DNA of 64,000 nt from Aliivibrio_A sp016764915 (GCA_965224595.1 OZ245058.1:62001-126000), one strand, 5' to 3'. Positions 52,455-62,061 are shown, counted from the stretch's first letter. Made by a program: numbers and translations. The notes: generated by a model not told the origin, from the sequence alone.

Positions 52455-53915
52455 ATGACAACAGAACAGAAATTACAATTAGCTCAAATTAGAACTATGG
52501 TGCCAGAGATGCGCCGAGTTGAGTGTATTCACTTTGTTGGGATCGGGGGTGCTGGCATGAGCGGCATTGCTGAAGTTCTGTTGAATGAAGGTTACCGTAT
52601 TAGTGGCTCAGACCTTGGTAGTAATCCCGTTACTGAGCGTTTAAGTTCTCTCGGTGCTGAAATTTTCATTGGCCATCAAACTGACAATGTTAGTCAAGCA
52701 AGTGTGGTGGTTGCTTCGACAGCTATTGATCCCAGTAACCCAGAAATTGTTGCCGCTAAAGAGAGACGAATTCCTGTTGTTCGCCGCGCTGAAATGTTGG
52801 CTGAGTTAATGCGCTACCGACATGGAATTGCTGTTGCCGGGACTCATGGTAAGACAACGACTACCGCACTCGTTACTCAGATCTATTCAGAGGCGGGTCT
52901 TGATCCTACTTTTGTTAATGGCGGTTTGGTGAAAAGTGCAGGTACAAACGCTCGTTTAGGTTCAAGCCGATTTTTGATTGCTGAAGCGGATGAGAGTGAT
53001 GCGTCATTCCTGCACCTTCAACCTATGGTTAGTATCGTGACAAACATTGAAGCCGATCATATGGAAACTTATGGCGGTGACTTTGAGAAATTGAAGCAAA
53101 CCTTTATTGATTTTCTACATAACTTGCCTTTTTACGGCCAAGCTGTCATGTGTATTGATGATCCTGTTGTACGTGAACTCATTCCTAAAGTCAGTCGACA
53201 AGTGATTACATATGGATTCTCTGAAGATGCGGATGTACGTCTGGTTGATTATATTCAAAAAGGTCAGCAGGGACTATTTACTGTAAAACGCAAAGGGAAA
53301 AAAGATCTTAAGATTACATTGAATGTTCCCGGGGAGCACAATGCTCTTAATGCAACGGCTGCGATTGCGGTTGCAACTGAAGAGGATGTTGAAGATAGCG
53401 CGATACTGAGAGCGTTAGAACGTTTTGAAGGTACGAGCCGTCGTTTTGACCATCTCGGAGAATTTGATACTGGCAAAGGGAATGTCATGTTGGTTGATGA
53501 TTATGGTCACCACCCAACAGAAGTTGATGTAACGGTTAAAGCCGCACGTGCAGGCTGGCCAGAAAAACGATTAGTGATGATTTTTCAACCTCACAGATAC
53601 AGTCGAACACGAGATCTTTTTGATGACTTCACCAATGTACTTGAAAATGTCGATGTTTTGATTATGCTAGATGTTTATTCTGCAGGAGAGACTCCGATCC
53701 CAGGTGCTAACAGCCGAGATTTATGCAGAAGTATTCGTAATCGTGGCAAAATTGATCCAATCTTTGCCACAAATATAGAGATGCTGCCATCAATTTTGAC
53801 CAATGTAATTCAAGATGGAGACCTGTTGCTGACACAGGGCGCTGGAGATATTGGTAAAGTAGCCAAGAAATTAGCGGATCTTCAACTTGATATGCACATG
53901 ATGGAGCATCATTAG
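52455..53915 (+). CDS. murC: MurC, UDP-MurNAc:L-alanine ligase
   Basis: First amino-acid ligase of peptidoglycan precursor synthesis. The 486-residue product has HFVGIGGAGMSGIAEVL near residue 26, the ATP site AGTHGKTTTTALV near 127, EADESDASFL near 178, the DDYGHHPTEV motif near 351 and FQPHRYSRT near 377. No ddlB follows; instead there is a 220-base gap before ftsQ. Confidence 0.96.
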   Translation: MTTEQKLQLAQIRTMVPEMRRVECIHFVGIGGAGMSGIAEVLLNEGYRISGSDLGSNPVTERLSSLGAEIFIGHQTDNVSQASVVVASTAIDPSNPEIVAAKERRIPVVRRAEMLAELMRYRHGIAVAGTHGKTTTTALVTQIYSEAGLDPTFVNGGLVKSAGTNARLGSSRFLIAEADESDASFLHLQPMVSIVTNIEADHMETYGGDFEKLKQTFIDFLHNLPFYGQAVMCIDDPVVRELIPKVSRQVITYGFSEDADVRLVDYIQKGQQGLFTVKRKGKKDLKITLNVPGEHNALNATAAIAVATEEDVEDSAILRALERFEGTSRRFDHLGEFDTGKGNVMLVDDYGHHPTEVDVTVKAARAGWPEKRLVMIFQPHRYSRTRDLFDDFTNVLENVDVLIMLDVYSAGETPIPGANSRDLCRSIRNRGKIDPIFATNIEMLPSILTNVIQDGDLLLTQGAGDIGKVAKKLADLQLDMHMMEHH

Positions 53916-53990
53916 ATGTTTGATTAGTCTTGTGAACTTAACGCAATGATGTTGTTAAATCCATAAGGCTAGTTTATGGTAGTGGCAGAC

Positions 53991-54018
53991 ATTGCATTCT
54001 GTATAAAGAATATGCAAT
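53991..54018. repeat. Imperfect inverted repeat upstream of the ftsQAZ promoter
   Basis: TTGCATTCT and AGAATATGCAA pair except for a two-base bulge. It ends eight bases before the -35 element, a position suited to a regulator. Confidence 0.35.
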
Positions 54019-54025
54019 CAATAGT

Positions 54026-54053
54026 TTGATACTCGCGTCGTGGTCAGTATAAT
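54026..54053 (+). promoter_or_regulatory. Sigma-70 promoter of ftsQAZ
   Basis: TTGATA, 16-base spacer and a perfect TATAAT. It lies about 85 bases before ftsQ, in the gap where E. coli has ddlB and its internal ftsQ promoters. Confidence 0.6.
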
Positions 54054-54136
54054 CCTTCGACTTATATAAAGACGTTACTGATCAATTTGTAAAGTTGGTT
54101 TATGAATGTTTTAAATGCATTGAAGCGTTAGGTGCT

Positions 54137-54913
54137 ATGTTAGAGGCAGTGAATAAACAGCCATTATTAGATAAGCAAAGTCTAATGAAGCACTTACCCG
54201 GTGCCGCTTTTTTGATTCTAGTCATTTTTCTCATCGCTTGGTTGTTATCAGCAACGTTAAGTTGGATGGTTGATGAGCAGCGGTTACCGTTATCAAAACT
54301 TATTATTCAAGGTGAGCTACATCACGTTAAAAACAGTGATGTACGAGAGGCATTAAAGTCTTTAGATAGCATTGGCACCTTTATGACTCAAGATGTTGAT
54401 CAATTGCAAAATGCACTGCTTGCACTGCCGTGGATATCTCATGTTTCAGTGAGAAAACAGTGGCCAGATACAATAAAGGTATTCGCCGTGGAACATCAAG
54501 CTGTGGCTATTTGGAATGATGATCAGTTGCTAAATGTTAATGGCACTGTCTTTAACGGCAAAGTAACCGAGCTTCTTGAAAATAAAGTATCATTGTATGG
54601 ACCCAAAGAGAGCAGCCACGAAGTATTAAATGTGTTCAATGAAACTCAGCGACGATTAAAACCATTGTCTGTCTCGCTAAAGTCAGTCGCGTTGAGTGAC
54701 CGTCGAGCGTGGCATATGGAATTGAGCAACGGAATTCGAATCGAATTAGGGCGTGATGCTCGTAATGAGAGAGTTACTCGTTTTATGGCACTGTATCAAC
54801 GAATAATTAGCTCTTCTAGGCCGATCGAATATATTGATTTGCGTTATGATACTGGCGCAGCGGTTGGTTGGAAGGTCATTCAAGAATTAGAACAAGAGAG
54901 TATAAATGAGTAA
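54137..54913 (+). CDS. ftsQ: FtsQ, bitopic division protein with POTRA domain
   Basis: Divisome protein linking FtsL-FtsB with downstream synthases. I start at ATG 54137 (MLEAVNKQPLLDKQS), with AGG five bases upstream; the longer frame to a TTG at 54095 lacks support. One membrane span (about residues 26-46), a POTRA domain (about 56-125, KLIIQGELHHVKNSDV) and the C-terminal beta domain ending YIDLRYDTGAAVGWK. 258 residues (E. coli 276). Overlaps ftsA by 8 bp. Confidence 0.93.
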   Translation: MLEAVNKQPLLDKQSLMKHLPGAAFLILVIFLIAWLLSATLSWMVDEQRLPLSKLIIQGELHHVKNSDVREALKSLDSIGTFMTQDVDQLQNALLALPWISHVSVRKQWPDTIKVFAVEHQAVAIWNDDQLLNVNGTVFNGKVTELLENKVSLYGPKESSHEVLNVFNETQRRLKPLSVSLKSVALSDRRAWHMELSNGIRIELGRDARNERVTRFMALYQRIISSSRPIEYIDLRYDTGAAVGWKVIQELEQESINE

Positions 54914-56165
54914 GGCTGCAGAAGGTAATATTATAGTTGGCCTTGATATCGGCACTGCAAAGGTTTCCGCTCTGGTTGGTGAGATCCTGCCGGATGGTGT
55001 GGTAAACGTGATTGGTATTGGAACCAGCCCATCAAGAGGGATGGATAAAGGCGGTGTTAATGATCTTGAATCGGTGGTTAAATCGATTCAACGTGCAGTT
55101 GATCAGGCTGAGTTAATGGCGGAGTGTCAGATTACATCTGTTTACATCTCTCTTTCAGGCAAGCATATCTCGAGTATGATTGAAAAAGGCATGGGTCCGA
55201 TTTCTGATGAAGAAGTTTCTCAAGATGATATGGACAGTGTTATTCATACTGCAAAATCAGTTAAAATTGGGGATGAACAACGAATATTGCATGTTATTCC
55301 TCAAGAGTTCGCCATTGATTACCAAGAAGGGATAAAAAACCCGCTTGGATTATCAGGTGTACGCATTGAAGTAAACGTACATCTGATTTCGTGTCATAAT
55401 GATATGGCTCGAAATATTATTAAAGCCGTTGAACGTTGCGGCCTTAAAGTCGAGCAGGTAATATTTTCTGGATTAGCGGCAAGCAATGCTGTTATTACAG
55501 AAGATGAGCGCGAATTAGGTGTCTGTGTTGTAGATATCGGTGCCGGGACGATGGATGTTTCGATATGGACTGGTGGTGCATTAAGACACGCTGAAGTTGT
55601 TCCTTACGCAGGTAATGCAGTAACCAGCGATATCGCCTATGCTTTTGGTACACCTCCTAGTGAAGCTGAAAAAATCAAAGTAAAATATGGTTGCGCGGTA
55701 AGCGAACTGGTGAATAAAGATGATACGGTAAATGTGCCAAGTGTTGGTGGACGTCCTTCAAGGAGCCTACAACGACAGACACTTGCAGAGGTTATTGAAC
55801 CTCGTTACTCAGAATTACTCGCGTTAGTACAGCAAAAAATTGATGAGACCCAAGTGAAACTTCGAGAAGATGGCACTAAACATCATTTAGCCGCAGGTAT
55901 TGTTTTAACAGGCGGAGCAGCACAAATTGATGGCCTGATAGAGTGCGCAGAGCGTGTCTTTCAGACTCAAGTAAGAATTGGAAAACCACTGGAAGTGAGT
56001 GGATTAACTGATTATGTAAAAGAACCATTTCACGCAACTGCGGTGGGACTGTTACACTATGGTAAAGAAAACCAGTTACATGATGACCGCGATTATCAGC
56101 AAAAGCGTGTAACTGTGTCCACTTTCTTTAAAAAAATGCGTAATTGGATACAAAAAGAGTTTTAA
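54906..56165 (+). CDS. ftsA: FtsA, actin-like membrane tether of FtsZ
   Basis: Cytoplasmic actin-family ATPase that attaches FtsZ to the membrane. The 419-residue product (E. coli 420) has phosphate-1 motif IIVGLDIGTAKVSALV, the SHS2 1C insertion (about 85-165), phosphate-2 motif GVCVVDIGAGTMDVSI near 206, and a C-terminal amphipathic helix (FFKKMRNWIQKEF). Starts inside the end of ftsQ. Confidence 0.97.
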   Translation: MSKAAEGNIIVGLDIGTAKVSALVGEILPDGVVNVIGIGTSPSRGMDKGGVNDLESVVKSIQRAVDQAELMAECQITSVYISLSGKHISSMIEKGMGPISDEEVSQDDMDSVIHTAKSVKIGDEQRILHVIPQEFAIDYQEGIKNPLGLSGVRIEVNVHLISCHNDMARNIIKAVERCGLKVEQVIFSGLAASNAVITEDERELGVCVVDIGAGTMDVSIWTGGALRHAEVVPYAGNAVTSDIAYAFGTPPSEAEKIKVKYGCAVSELVNKDDTVNVPSVGGRPSRSLQRQTLAEVIEPRYSELLALVQQKIDETQVKLREDGTKHHLAAGIVLTGGAAQIDGLIECAERVFQTQVRIGKPLEVSGLTDYVKEPFHATAVGLLHYGKENQLHDDRDYQQKRVTVSTFFKKMRNWIQKEF

Positions 56166-56198
56166 CCTGAGGCAAACAGGAAGAAACGGAGAGAAATA

Positions 56199-57416
56199 AT
56201 GTTTGAGCCGATGATGGAAATGTCCGACGATGCAGTAATTAAAGTCGTTGGAGTTGGTGGTGGCGGCGGCAATGCTGTTGAACACATGGTACGTGAGTCT
56301 ATAGAAGGTGTTGAATTCATCAGTGTAAACACTGATGCACAGGCTCTTCGTAAAGCGAGCGTAAATACAGTTATTCAGATTGGTGGAGAGATCACAAAAG
56401 GCTTAGGTGCGGGTGCAAATCCTCAAGTAGGTCGTGATGCAGCTCTCGAAGATCGACAAGCCCTTAAAGATGTGCTCAGTGGTGCCGATATGGTATTCAT
56501 AGCCGCTGGAATGGGTGGCGGTACTGGAACTGGTGCAGCTCCAATTATTGCTGAAATAGCAAAAGAGCTGGATATTTTAACGGTTGCTGTTGTAACGAAA
56601 CCTTTCAGCTTTGAAGGCCGTAAGCGTCTTGCTTTTGCTGAACAGGGTATTGAAGAGCTTTCAAAACATGTGGACTCGTTAATCACGATTCCAAATGAAA
56701 AGTTATTAAAAGTATTGGGTCGAGGCATTACGCTGCTTGAAGCATTTGCTAAAGCTAATGATGTACTTCGCAATGCTGTACAAGGGATTGCTGAGTTGAT
56801 CACTCGGCCCGGCATGATTAACGTCGATTTCGCGGATGTAAGAACTGTGATGTCGGAAATGGGTCATGCAATGATGGGTAGTGGTATTGCTAGCGGTGAA
56901 GAGCGTGCTGAAGAAGCGGCTGAGATGGCCATTTCTAGCCCTCTGCTAGAAGATATCGATTTAGCAGGAGCTCGTGGCGTACTGGTAAACATCACCGCGG
57001 GTTTAGACATGCGTTTGGATGAATTCGAGACTGTTGGTAATACCGTGAAAGCATTTGCATCGGATAATGCAACGGTTGTTATTGGTACCTCTTTAGATCC
57101 AGACATGACGGATGAGATACGAGTTACCGTTGTTGCAACGGGTATCGGCAATGAAAAAAAACCTGATATCACATTAGTGACGACGAGTAAGGCGAGTCAA
57201 ACGGCAGCAACAACGCATAACACTGCGGCATCTACTCAAGCTAAGCCTGAAGAGAAAGCGGCACAGCCATTGCAGGCTAAAAATATAGAGCCACAATCAA
57301 GCGCTCCAGCGGCAACATCTGGAACGACAGCTCAAAGCAGTGTGGCTAAGAAGCAACCAGAGCAAAAAGAAGATTATTTAGACATTCCTGCGTTCTTACG
57401 TCGTCAGGCTGATTAA
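56199..57416 (+). CDS. ftsZ: FtsZ, tubulin-like division GTPase
   Basis: Forms the cytokinetic Z-ring. The 405-residue product has the tubulin signature GMGGGTGTG at 104-112, the NTDAQAL loop near 44, and the T7 synergy loop with NVDFADVRTVM near 207. A Gln/Ala/Thr-rich variable linker (about 320-388) precedes the C-terminal peptide DYLDIPAFLRRQAD, which binds FtsA, ZipA and, in general, ZapD (also in this window). GGAGAG ribosome site. 33 bases after ftsA. Confidence 0.98.
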   Translation: MFEPMMEMSDDAVIKVVGVGGGGGNAVEHMVRESIEGVEFISVNTDAQALRKASVNTVIQIGGEITKGLGAGANPQVGRDAALEDRQALKDVLSGADMVFIAAGMGGGTGTGAAPIIAEIAKELDILTVAVVTKPFSFEGRKRLAFAEQGIEELSKHVDSLITIPNEKLLKVLGRGITLLEAFAKANDVLRNAVQGIAELITRPGMINVDFADVRTVMSEMGHAMMGSGIASGEERAEEAAEMAISSPLLEDIDLAGARGVLVNITAGLDMRLDEFETVGNTVKAFASDNATVVIGTSLDPDMTDEIRVTVVATGIGNEKKPDITLVTTSKASQTAATTHNTAASTQAKPEEKAAQPLQAKNIEPQSSAPAATSGTTAQSSVAKKQPEQKEDYLDIPAFLRRQAD

Positions 57417-57445
57417 TATATCAACAGTTGCTTGGTTTTAGTGGT

Positions 57446-57457
57446 CTAACATGTTAG
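57446..57457. repeat. Perfect 12-bp palindrome between ftsZ and lpxC
   Basis: CTAACATGTTAG, followed 11 bases later by a small hairpin (GGGCT/AGCCC at 57469-57484). Located in the lpxC leader; may be a regulator site or chance. Confidence 0.35.
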
Positions 57458-57521
57458 TATTTCCGGCCGGGCTTATTAGAGCCCTGTTGGATTGCTACAC
57501 AGAAATAGTTGAGACAAGCAG

Positions 57522-58436
57522 ATGATCAGACAACGCACACTTAAAAGCATCGTACAAACAACCGGAGTCGGTCTTCACTCTGGGCGGAAAGTGACGCTTA
57601 TCCTACGACCAGCAGCAGCTAATACTGGTGTTATATATCGCCGTACTGATCTCAATCCTCCGGTTGATTTTCCTGCGGATCCTGAGTCTGTTCGTGACAC
57701 TATGTTATGTACAGCTTTGGTTAATGATGACGGTGTTCGTATTTCAACCGTCGAGCATTTAAATGCAGCATTAGCTGGAATGGGTATTGATAACGTTATT
57801 ATTGAAGTTGATGCGCCAGAAATTCCAATTATGGATGGCAGCGCAAGTCCATTTGTTTTCTTACTCCAATCTGCTGGAATAGAGATATTAAATGCGGCGA
57901 AGCGTTTTATTCGTATAAAGAAACCTGTGCGTATTGAAGATGGTGATAAGTGGGTAGAGATACAACCTTTCGATGGTTTCCGTCTTGATTTTACTATCGA
58001 TTTTGATCATCCCGCTATTGATGCAGATGTGCAAAATTTAGTTCTGGATTTCTCAAGCCAATCTTTTATTAAAGATATCTCTCGTGCTCGTACATTCGGT
58101 TTCATGCGCGATATTGAGTACCTTCAATCGCAAAACCTATGTCTTGGTGGCAGTTTCGATAATGCTATCGTTCTTGATGAGTTTAGAATATTGAACGAAG
58201 ATGGATTGCGTTACGACAATGAGTTTGTAACTCATAAAGTCCTTGATGCAATTGGTGATCTTTATATGTGTGGTCACAGTATTATTGGTGAGTTTAAAGC
58301 TTACAAACCCGGACACGCATTGAATAACCAGTTATTGCGAGCAATACTTGCTGATCAAGAAGCTTGGGAATGGGCAACATTTGAAGGCGAAGAGTCTCCC
58401 GTTGTATTTGCTCAACCAGGAATGGTTTTAGCTTAG
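57522..58436 (+). CDS. lpxC: LpxC, UDP-3-O-acyl-GlcNAc deacetylase
   Basis: Zn-dependent deacetylase, the committed step of lipid A synthesis. The 304-residue product (E. coli 305) has the Zn ligands in TVEHLNAALAG (His near residue 79) and HSIIGEF/HKVLDAIGDLYMCGH (His near 238, Asp near 242), plus the catalytic KPGHALNN His near 265. Its C-terminus ends EESPVVFAQPGMVLA; the degradation tail recognised by FtsH in E. coli is of similar length. Separate leader from ftsZ and its own terminator. Confidence 0.97.
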   Translation: MIRQRTLKSIVQTTGVGLHSGRKVTLILRPAAANTGVIYRRTDLNPPVDFPADPESVRDTMLCTALVNDDGVRISTVEHLNAALAGMGIDNVIIEVDAPEIPIMDGSASPFVFLLQSAGIEILNAAKRFIRIKKPVRIEDGDKWVEIQPFDGFRLDFTIDFDHPAIDADVQNLVLDFSSQSFIKDISRARTFGFMRDIEYLQSQNLCLGGSFDNAIVLDEFRILNEDGLRYDNEFVTHKVLDAIGDLYMCGHSIIGEFKAYKPGHALNNQLLRAILADQEAWEWATFEGEESPVVFAQPGMVLA

Positions 58437-58453
58437 AAAATATCATGATTTTG

Positions 58454-58481
58454 AAAGCCAAGTGAAAACTTGGCTTTTTTT
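58454..58481. terminator. Terminator between convergent lpxC and dciA
   Basis: AAAGCCAAGT, four-base loop, ACTTGGCTTT and T run. Confidence 0.88.
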
Positions 58482-58495
58482 ATGCCAGTAATAAA

Positions 58496-58954
58496 TTATT
58501 TTTTAGCGTGAGCGGCAATTTTTTTCATTAACTCTTTTAGTTTCGGCGTGGCAATTTCAGAAACGGCCAGAATTGAAGATGCTGCGACTTTTGAAATTAC
58601 CCTCTCTTTATATACTTCTTTTTTGATGGTATTAATTGTGTTGATGCCTCTTCCTAACTCAGGGTTAATCACCACCTCAATATTTGTTAATGACGGAAGC
58701 CCGTGTTGACGAAATTGAGAAATTACTCGAAGACGATCGTAGTTAATTCTCATTTTCCAAGATGGACTTGAAGTTTCAATGACTAAAGATCCTTGGCGAT
58801 AGTTTGCCACGCGGCAGTGTTGTTGTGACTCTGGAGGAAGAATGTCACCAAGTATGATATTGAATCTAGCTAGGGCTGTTGCTTTTTTTTGAATGTCACT
58901 AAAACGATTGTTAGCAAATAGGGCTTCAGTGAGCTGAGGTCGATGATCTCTCAT
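58496..58954 (-). CDS. dciA: DciA, DUF721 replicative-helicase operator
   Basis: Predicted loader/operator of DnaB helicase in bacteria lacking DnaC/DnaI. The 152-residue product has the N-terminal DUF721 KH-like domain (about residues 10-105), including LVIETSSPSWKMRINYDRLRVIS, and a C-terminal low-complexity, Lys-rich tail (LKELMKKIAAHAKK) as in the vibrio protein. The location divergent from secA is the known vibrio context, and fits a Vibrionaceae host. Confidence 0.87.
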   Translation of the reverse strand: MRDHRPQLTEALFANNRFSDIQKKATALARFNIILGDILPPESQQHCRVANYRQGSLVIETSSPSWKMRINYDRLRVISQFRQHGLPSLTNIEVVINPELGRGINTINTIKKEVYKERVISKVAASSILAVSEIATPKLKELMKKIAAHAKK

Positions 58955-59285
58955 GGCTAAATCTCGTAATAAGCGATTAGAGTTAATATAGCTAATTATG
59001 GCTTATTGAAGAGGTTTGCTCAATCTATAGATGCAGTGTGTAGAAAAAACGTACAGTGATGAAGATGGCACTAGCAAGTTAATGACATTTTAAAAGCTGG
59101 AAATGTGAGCAAACAGTAAGCGGTTTCAAAGTTTTTAGTTAAAAACTTGAATTGGACTGAAAATGACCCCATATAATTTTAATAATTCAGTAAAATAGCG
59201 TTATTATCAACGGTATTAATATTTTCTGTTCTATCAATGAATTTTGATCCAACGAGATCCCGTTTAAGAGAGAATCAATAGCATC
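58955..59285 (+). other. Gene-free dciA-secA divergent region
   Basis: No secM-like frame with a signal peptide and arrest motif is visible. A good -10 (TATAAT at 59172-59177) has only a distant -35 (TTGAAT, 19-base spacer), giving a possible secA leader of about 100 bases. GAGAG stands about 13 bases before the secA ATG, so its ribosome site is weak. Confidence 0.5.
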
Positions 59286-62012
59286 ATGTTATCTAAACTA
59301 CTCACGAAAGTAATCGGTAGCCGTAATGACAGAACATTACGTAAGCTACGCAAAATTGTAGATGAAATTAATAATCTAGAACCACAATTTGAATCTCTAC
59401 AAGACGAAGAATTAAAAGCCAAGACCGTTGAATTCCGCGAACGTCTTGATAAAGGTGAATCATTAGATGCTTTATTACCAGAAGCTTTTGCTACTGTTAG
59501 AGAAGCATCAAAGCGTATCTATGGCATGCGCCACTTTGACGTACAGCTTATTGGCGGTATGGTACTAAATAATAGTCAAATTGCAGAGATGCGAACAGGT
59601 GAAGGTAAAACATTAACAGCGACGTTACCTGTCTATTTAAACGGGTTAACCGGTAAAGGTGTTCACATTGTTACAGTGAATGACTATCTTGCCGCTCGTG
59701 ATGCGGAAACTAACCGTGAACTGTTTGAGTTTTTAGGCATGACGGTAGGGGTGAACCTACCTAATGTTCCACCTGAAGTGAAAAAAACAGCTTATCTGTG
59801 CGATATTTTATACGGAACAAATAATGAATTTGGTTTCGATTATCTGCGAGATAACATGGCCTTTCGAGCAGAAGACCGTGTTCAGCGTGAACGGTATTTT
59901 GCCGTAGTCGATGAAGTTGACTCCATCTTAATCGATGAGGCGCGTACACCATTAATCATTTCTGGACCTGCTGAAGACAGTTCTGAGCTTTACGCAAAAA
60001 TCAATACACTGATCCCTGCGCTAGAAAGACAGGCTGAAGAAGACAGTGAAGACTACCGTGGAGATGGTCACTATACGCTTGATGAAAAAGGCAAGCAGAC
60101 TCACTTAACTGAAAACGGACAAGAGTTTGTAGAGCAACTGCTTAAAGATAACGCTTTAATGGAAGAGACAGACACACTCTACTCTCCAGCAAATATTAGC
60201 TTATTGCACCATATCAACGCTGCACTTCGCGCCCATGTACTGTTTGAACGTGATGTTGACTACATTGTAAAAGATGACGAAGTTATCATCGTTGATGAGC
60301 ATACAGGGCGTACAATGCCTGGTCGTCGTTGGTCTGAAGGTTTGCATCAAGCTGTTGAAGCAAAAGAGGGAGTCAAAATTCAAAATGAGAATCAGACTCT
60401 AGCTTCGATTACTTTCCAGAATTTCTTCCGTTTATACAGCAAACTGTCAGGTATGACCGGTACCGCTGATACTGAGGCATTTGAATTTCAGTCTATCTAC
60501 GGACTGGATACTGTTGTTATTCCAACCAATAAACCTATGGTTCGTGATGACATGGGTGACTTGGTTTACATGACGGAAGCAGAAAAATTTGCTGCGATTT
60601 GTAATGACATTAAAGAGCGTACAGTAAAGGGGCAACCAATCTTAGTTGGTACCGTTTCAATCGAGAAATCAGAACGGCTTTCTGATGCGCTGAAAAAAGC
60701 GAAGATTAAACATAACGTCCTAAATGCTAAGTTCCATGAGAAAGAAGCCGATATTGTTGCGAATGCCGGTGCCGAAGGATCAGTAACTATCGCGACTAAT
60801 ATGGCAGGGCGAGGTACTGATATCGTTCTTGGTGGTAGCTGGCAAGATAAAATAGCGAAACTAGACAATCCAACCGATGAGCAGATTGCAAACATTAAGC
60901 TGGTTTGGAAAGAGGACCATGAAAAGGTATTAGAGTGTGGTGGTTTGCACATTATTGGTACCGAACGACATGAATCACGGCGTATTGATAATCAGCTTCG
61001 TGGACGTTCAGGCCGCCAAGGTGACGCAGGCTCATCTCGTTTCTATCTATCTATGGAAGATGGTTTGATGCGTATCTTTGCTTCTGATCGTGTTTCTAAC
61101 ATGATGAAGAAGTTGGGTATGGAGGAAGGCGAATCTATTGAGCACCCGTGGGTAACTAAAGCGATTGAAAATGCTCAGCGTAAAGTTGAAGGTCGTAACT
61201 TTGATATTCGTAAACAGCTGCTTGAGTATGATGACGTGGCGAATGACCAACGTAAAGTGGTGTATGAACTTCGTGATGAGCTGATGAATGTTGACGATAT
61301 TAGCGAAATGGTTGAGTTAAACCGTGAAGATGTATTTGAAGGAATCTTAGACCAACATATTCCACCGCAGTCTATGGACGATACATGGGATATTAAAGGG
61401 TTACAAGATCTTCTTCGGGCCGAATTTGATCTTGATATGCCGATTCAGCAGTGGTTAGATGAAGATGATAAACTGTATGAAGAGGCACTTCGCGAGAAGA
61501 TTATGCTGACCGCAGTGGAAACGTATAAGAGCAAAGAAGAGGTTGTTGGCTCTTCTGTGTTACGTAACTTTGAAAAAGCGGTCATGTTACAAACTCTTGA
61601 TGGATTATGGAAAGAGCATCTAGCAGCAATGGATCATCTTCGTCAAGGCATCCACCTTCGTGGCTATGCTCAGAAAAACCCGAAACAAGAGTACAAACGT
61701 GAATCGTTTGAGCTGTTTGAAGGGCTGTTAGATTCATTGAAGTATGATGTAATTGCAATCTTGAGCAAAGTGCGCGTACAACAGCAAGAAGATGTTGAGC
61801 GAATGGAAGCGGATAGAGTTGCCCAAGCAGAAGCAGTTGCTCGTCAGCAGCAGCTACAGCATCAATCTGCAGAAAATCAGCTATCAGATGGAACCGAGTC
61901 TGCAGCGCGTGGTGATTCGCCTATGGTACGTGAAGAGCGTAAAGTAGGGCGTAACGAGCCTTGCCCATGTGGCTCCGGTAAAAAATACAAACAGTGCCAT
62001 GGAAAAATCTAG
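59286..62012 (+). CDS. secA: SecA, preprotein translocase ATPase
   Basis: Motor ATPase that drives preproteins through SecYEG. The 908-residue product (E. coli 901) has Walker A RTGEGKT at 103-109, the DEAD-type VVDEVDSIL near 208, the preprotein cross-linking domain, GRSGRQGDAGSSRFYLS in NBD2, and the helical scaffold. The C-terminal Zn/SecB-binding motif is intact: C893, C895, C904, H905. Start chosen by homology (MLSKLLTKVIGSRNDR). Confidence 0.98.
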   Translation: MLSKLLTKVIGSRNDRTLRKLRKIVDEINNLEPQFESLQDEELKAKTVEFRERLDKGESLDALLPEAFATVREASKRIYGMRHFDVQLIGGMVLNNSQIAEMRTGEGKTLTATLPVYLNGLTGKGVHIVTVNDYLAARDAETNRELFEFLGMTVGVNLPNVPPEVKKTAYLCDILYGTNNEFGFDYLRDNMAFRAEDRVQRERYFAVVDEVDSILIDEARTPLIISGPAEDSSELYAKINTLIPALERQAEEDSEDYRGDGHYTLDEKGKQTHLTENGQEFVEQLLKDNALMEETDTLYSPANISLLHHINAALRAHVLFERDVDYIVKDDEVIIVDEHTGRTMPGRRWSEGLHQAVEAKEGVKIQNENQTLASITFQNFFRLYSKLSGMTGTADTEAFEFQSIYGLDTVVIPTNKPMVRDDMGDLVYMTEAEKFAAICNDIKERTVKGQPILVGTVSIEKSERLSDALKKAKIKHNVLNAKFHEKEADIVANAGAEGSVTIATNMAGRGTDIVLGGSWQDKIAKLDNPTDEQIANIKLVWKEDHEKVLECGGLHIIGTERHESRRIDNQLRGRSGRQGDAGSSRFYLSMEDGLMRIFASDRVSNMMKKLGMEEGESIEHPWVTKAIENAQRKVEGRNFDIRKQLLEYDDVANDQRKVVYELRDELMNVDDISEMVELNREDVFEGILDQHIPPQSMDDTWDIKGLQDLLRAEFDLDMPIQQWLDEDDKLYEEALREKIMLTAVETYKSKEEVVGSSVLRNFEKAVMLQTLDGLWKEHLAAMDHLRQGIHLRGYAQKNPKQEYKRESFELFEGLLDSLKYDVIAILSKVRVQQQEDVERMEADRVAQAEAVARQQQLQHQSAENQLSDGTESAARGDSPMVREERKVGRNEPCPCGSGKKYKQCHGKI

Positions 62013-62034
62013 GTAATAAGGTGTTTTAAATAAT

Positions 62035-62061
62035 AAAAGGTCGCGATTGCGGCCTTTTTTA
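62035..62061 (+). terminator. Terminator of secA
   Basis: AAAAGGTCGC, GATT loop, GCGGCCTTTTTT: stem with one G-T pair and a T tract, 23 bases after the stop. It separates secA from mutT. Confidence 0.85.

Noticed and set aside
56423..57172. Two minus-strand frames of over 100 codons inside ftsZ
   Set aside because: Antisense shadows caused by ftsZ codon bias; Ser/Ala/Pro-rich with no recognisable domain.
58955..59285. A secM-like arrest peptide gene
   Set aside because: All frames in this stretch are broken by stops and none shows a signal peptide or an arrest-like C-terminus.
60566..60952. A 128-codon minus-strand frame inside secA
   Set aside because: Antisense of the helicase region of secA; no ribosome site or conserved feature.
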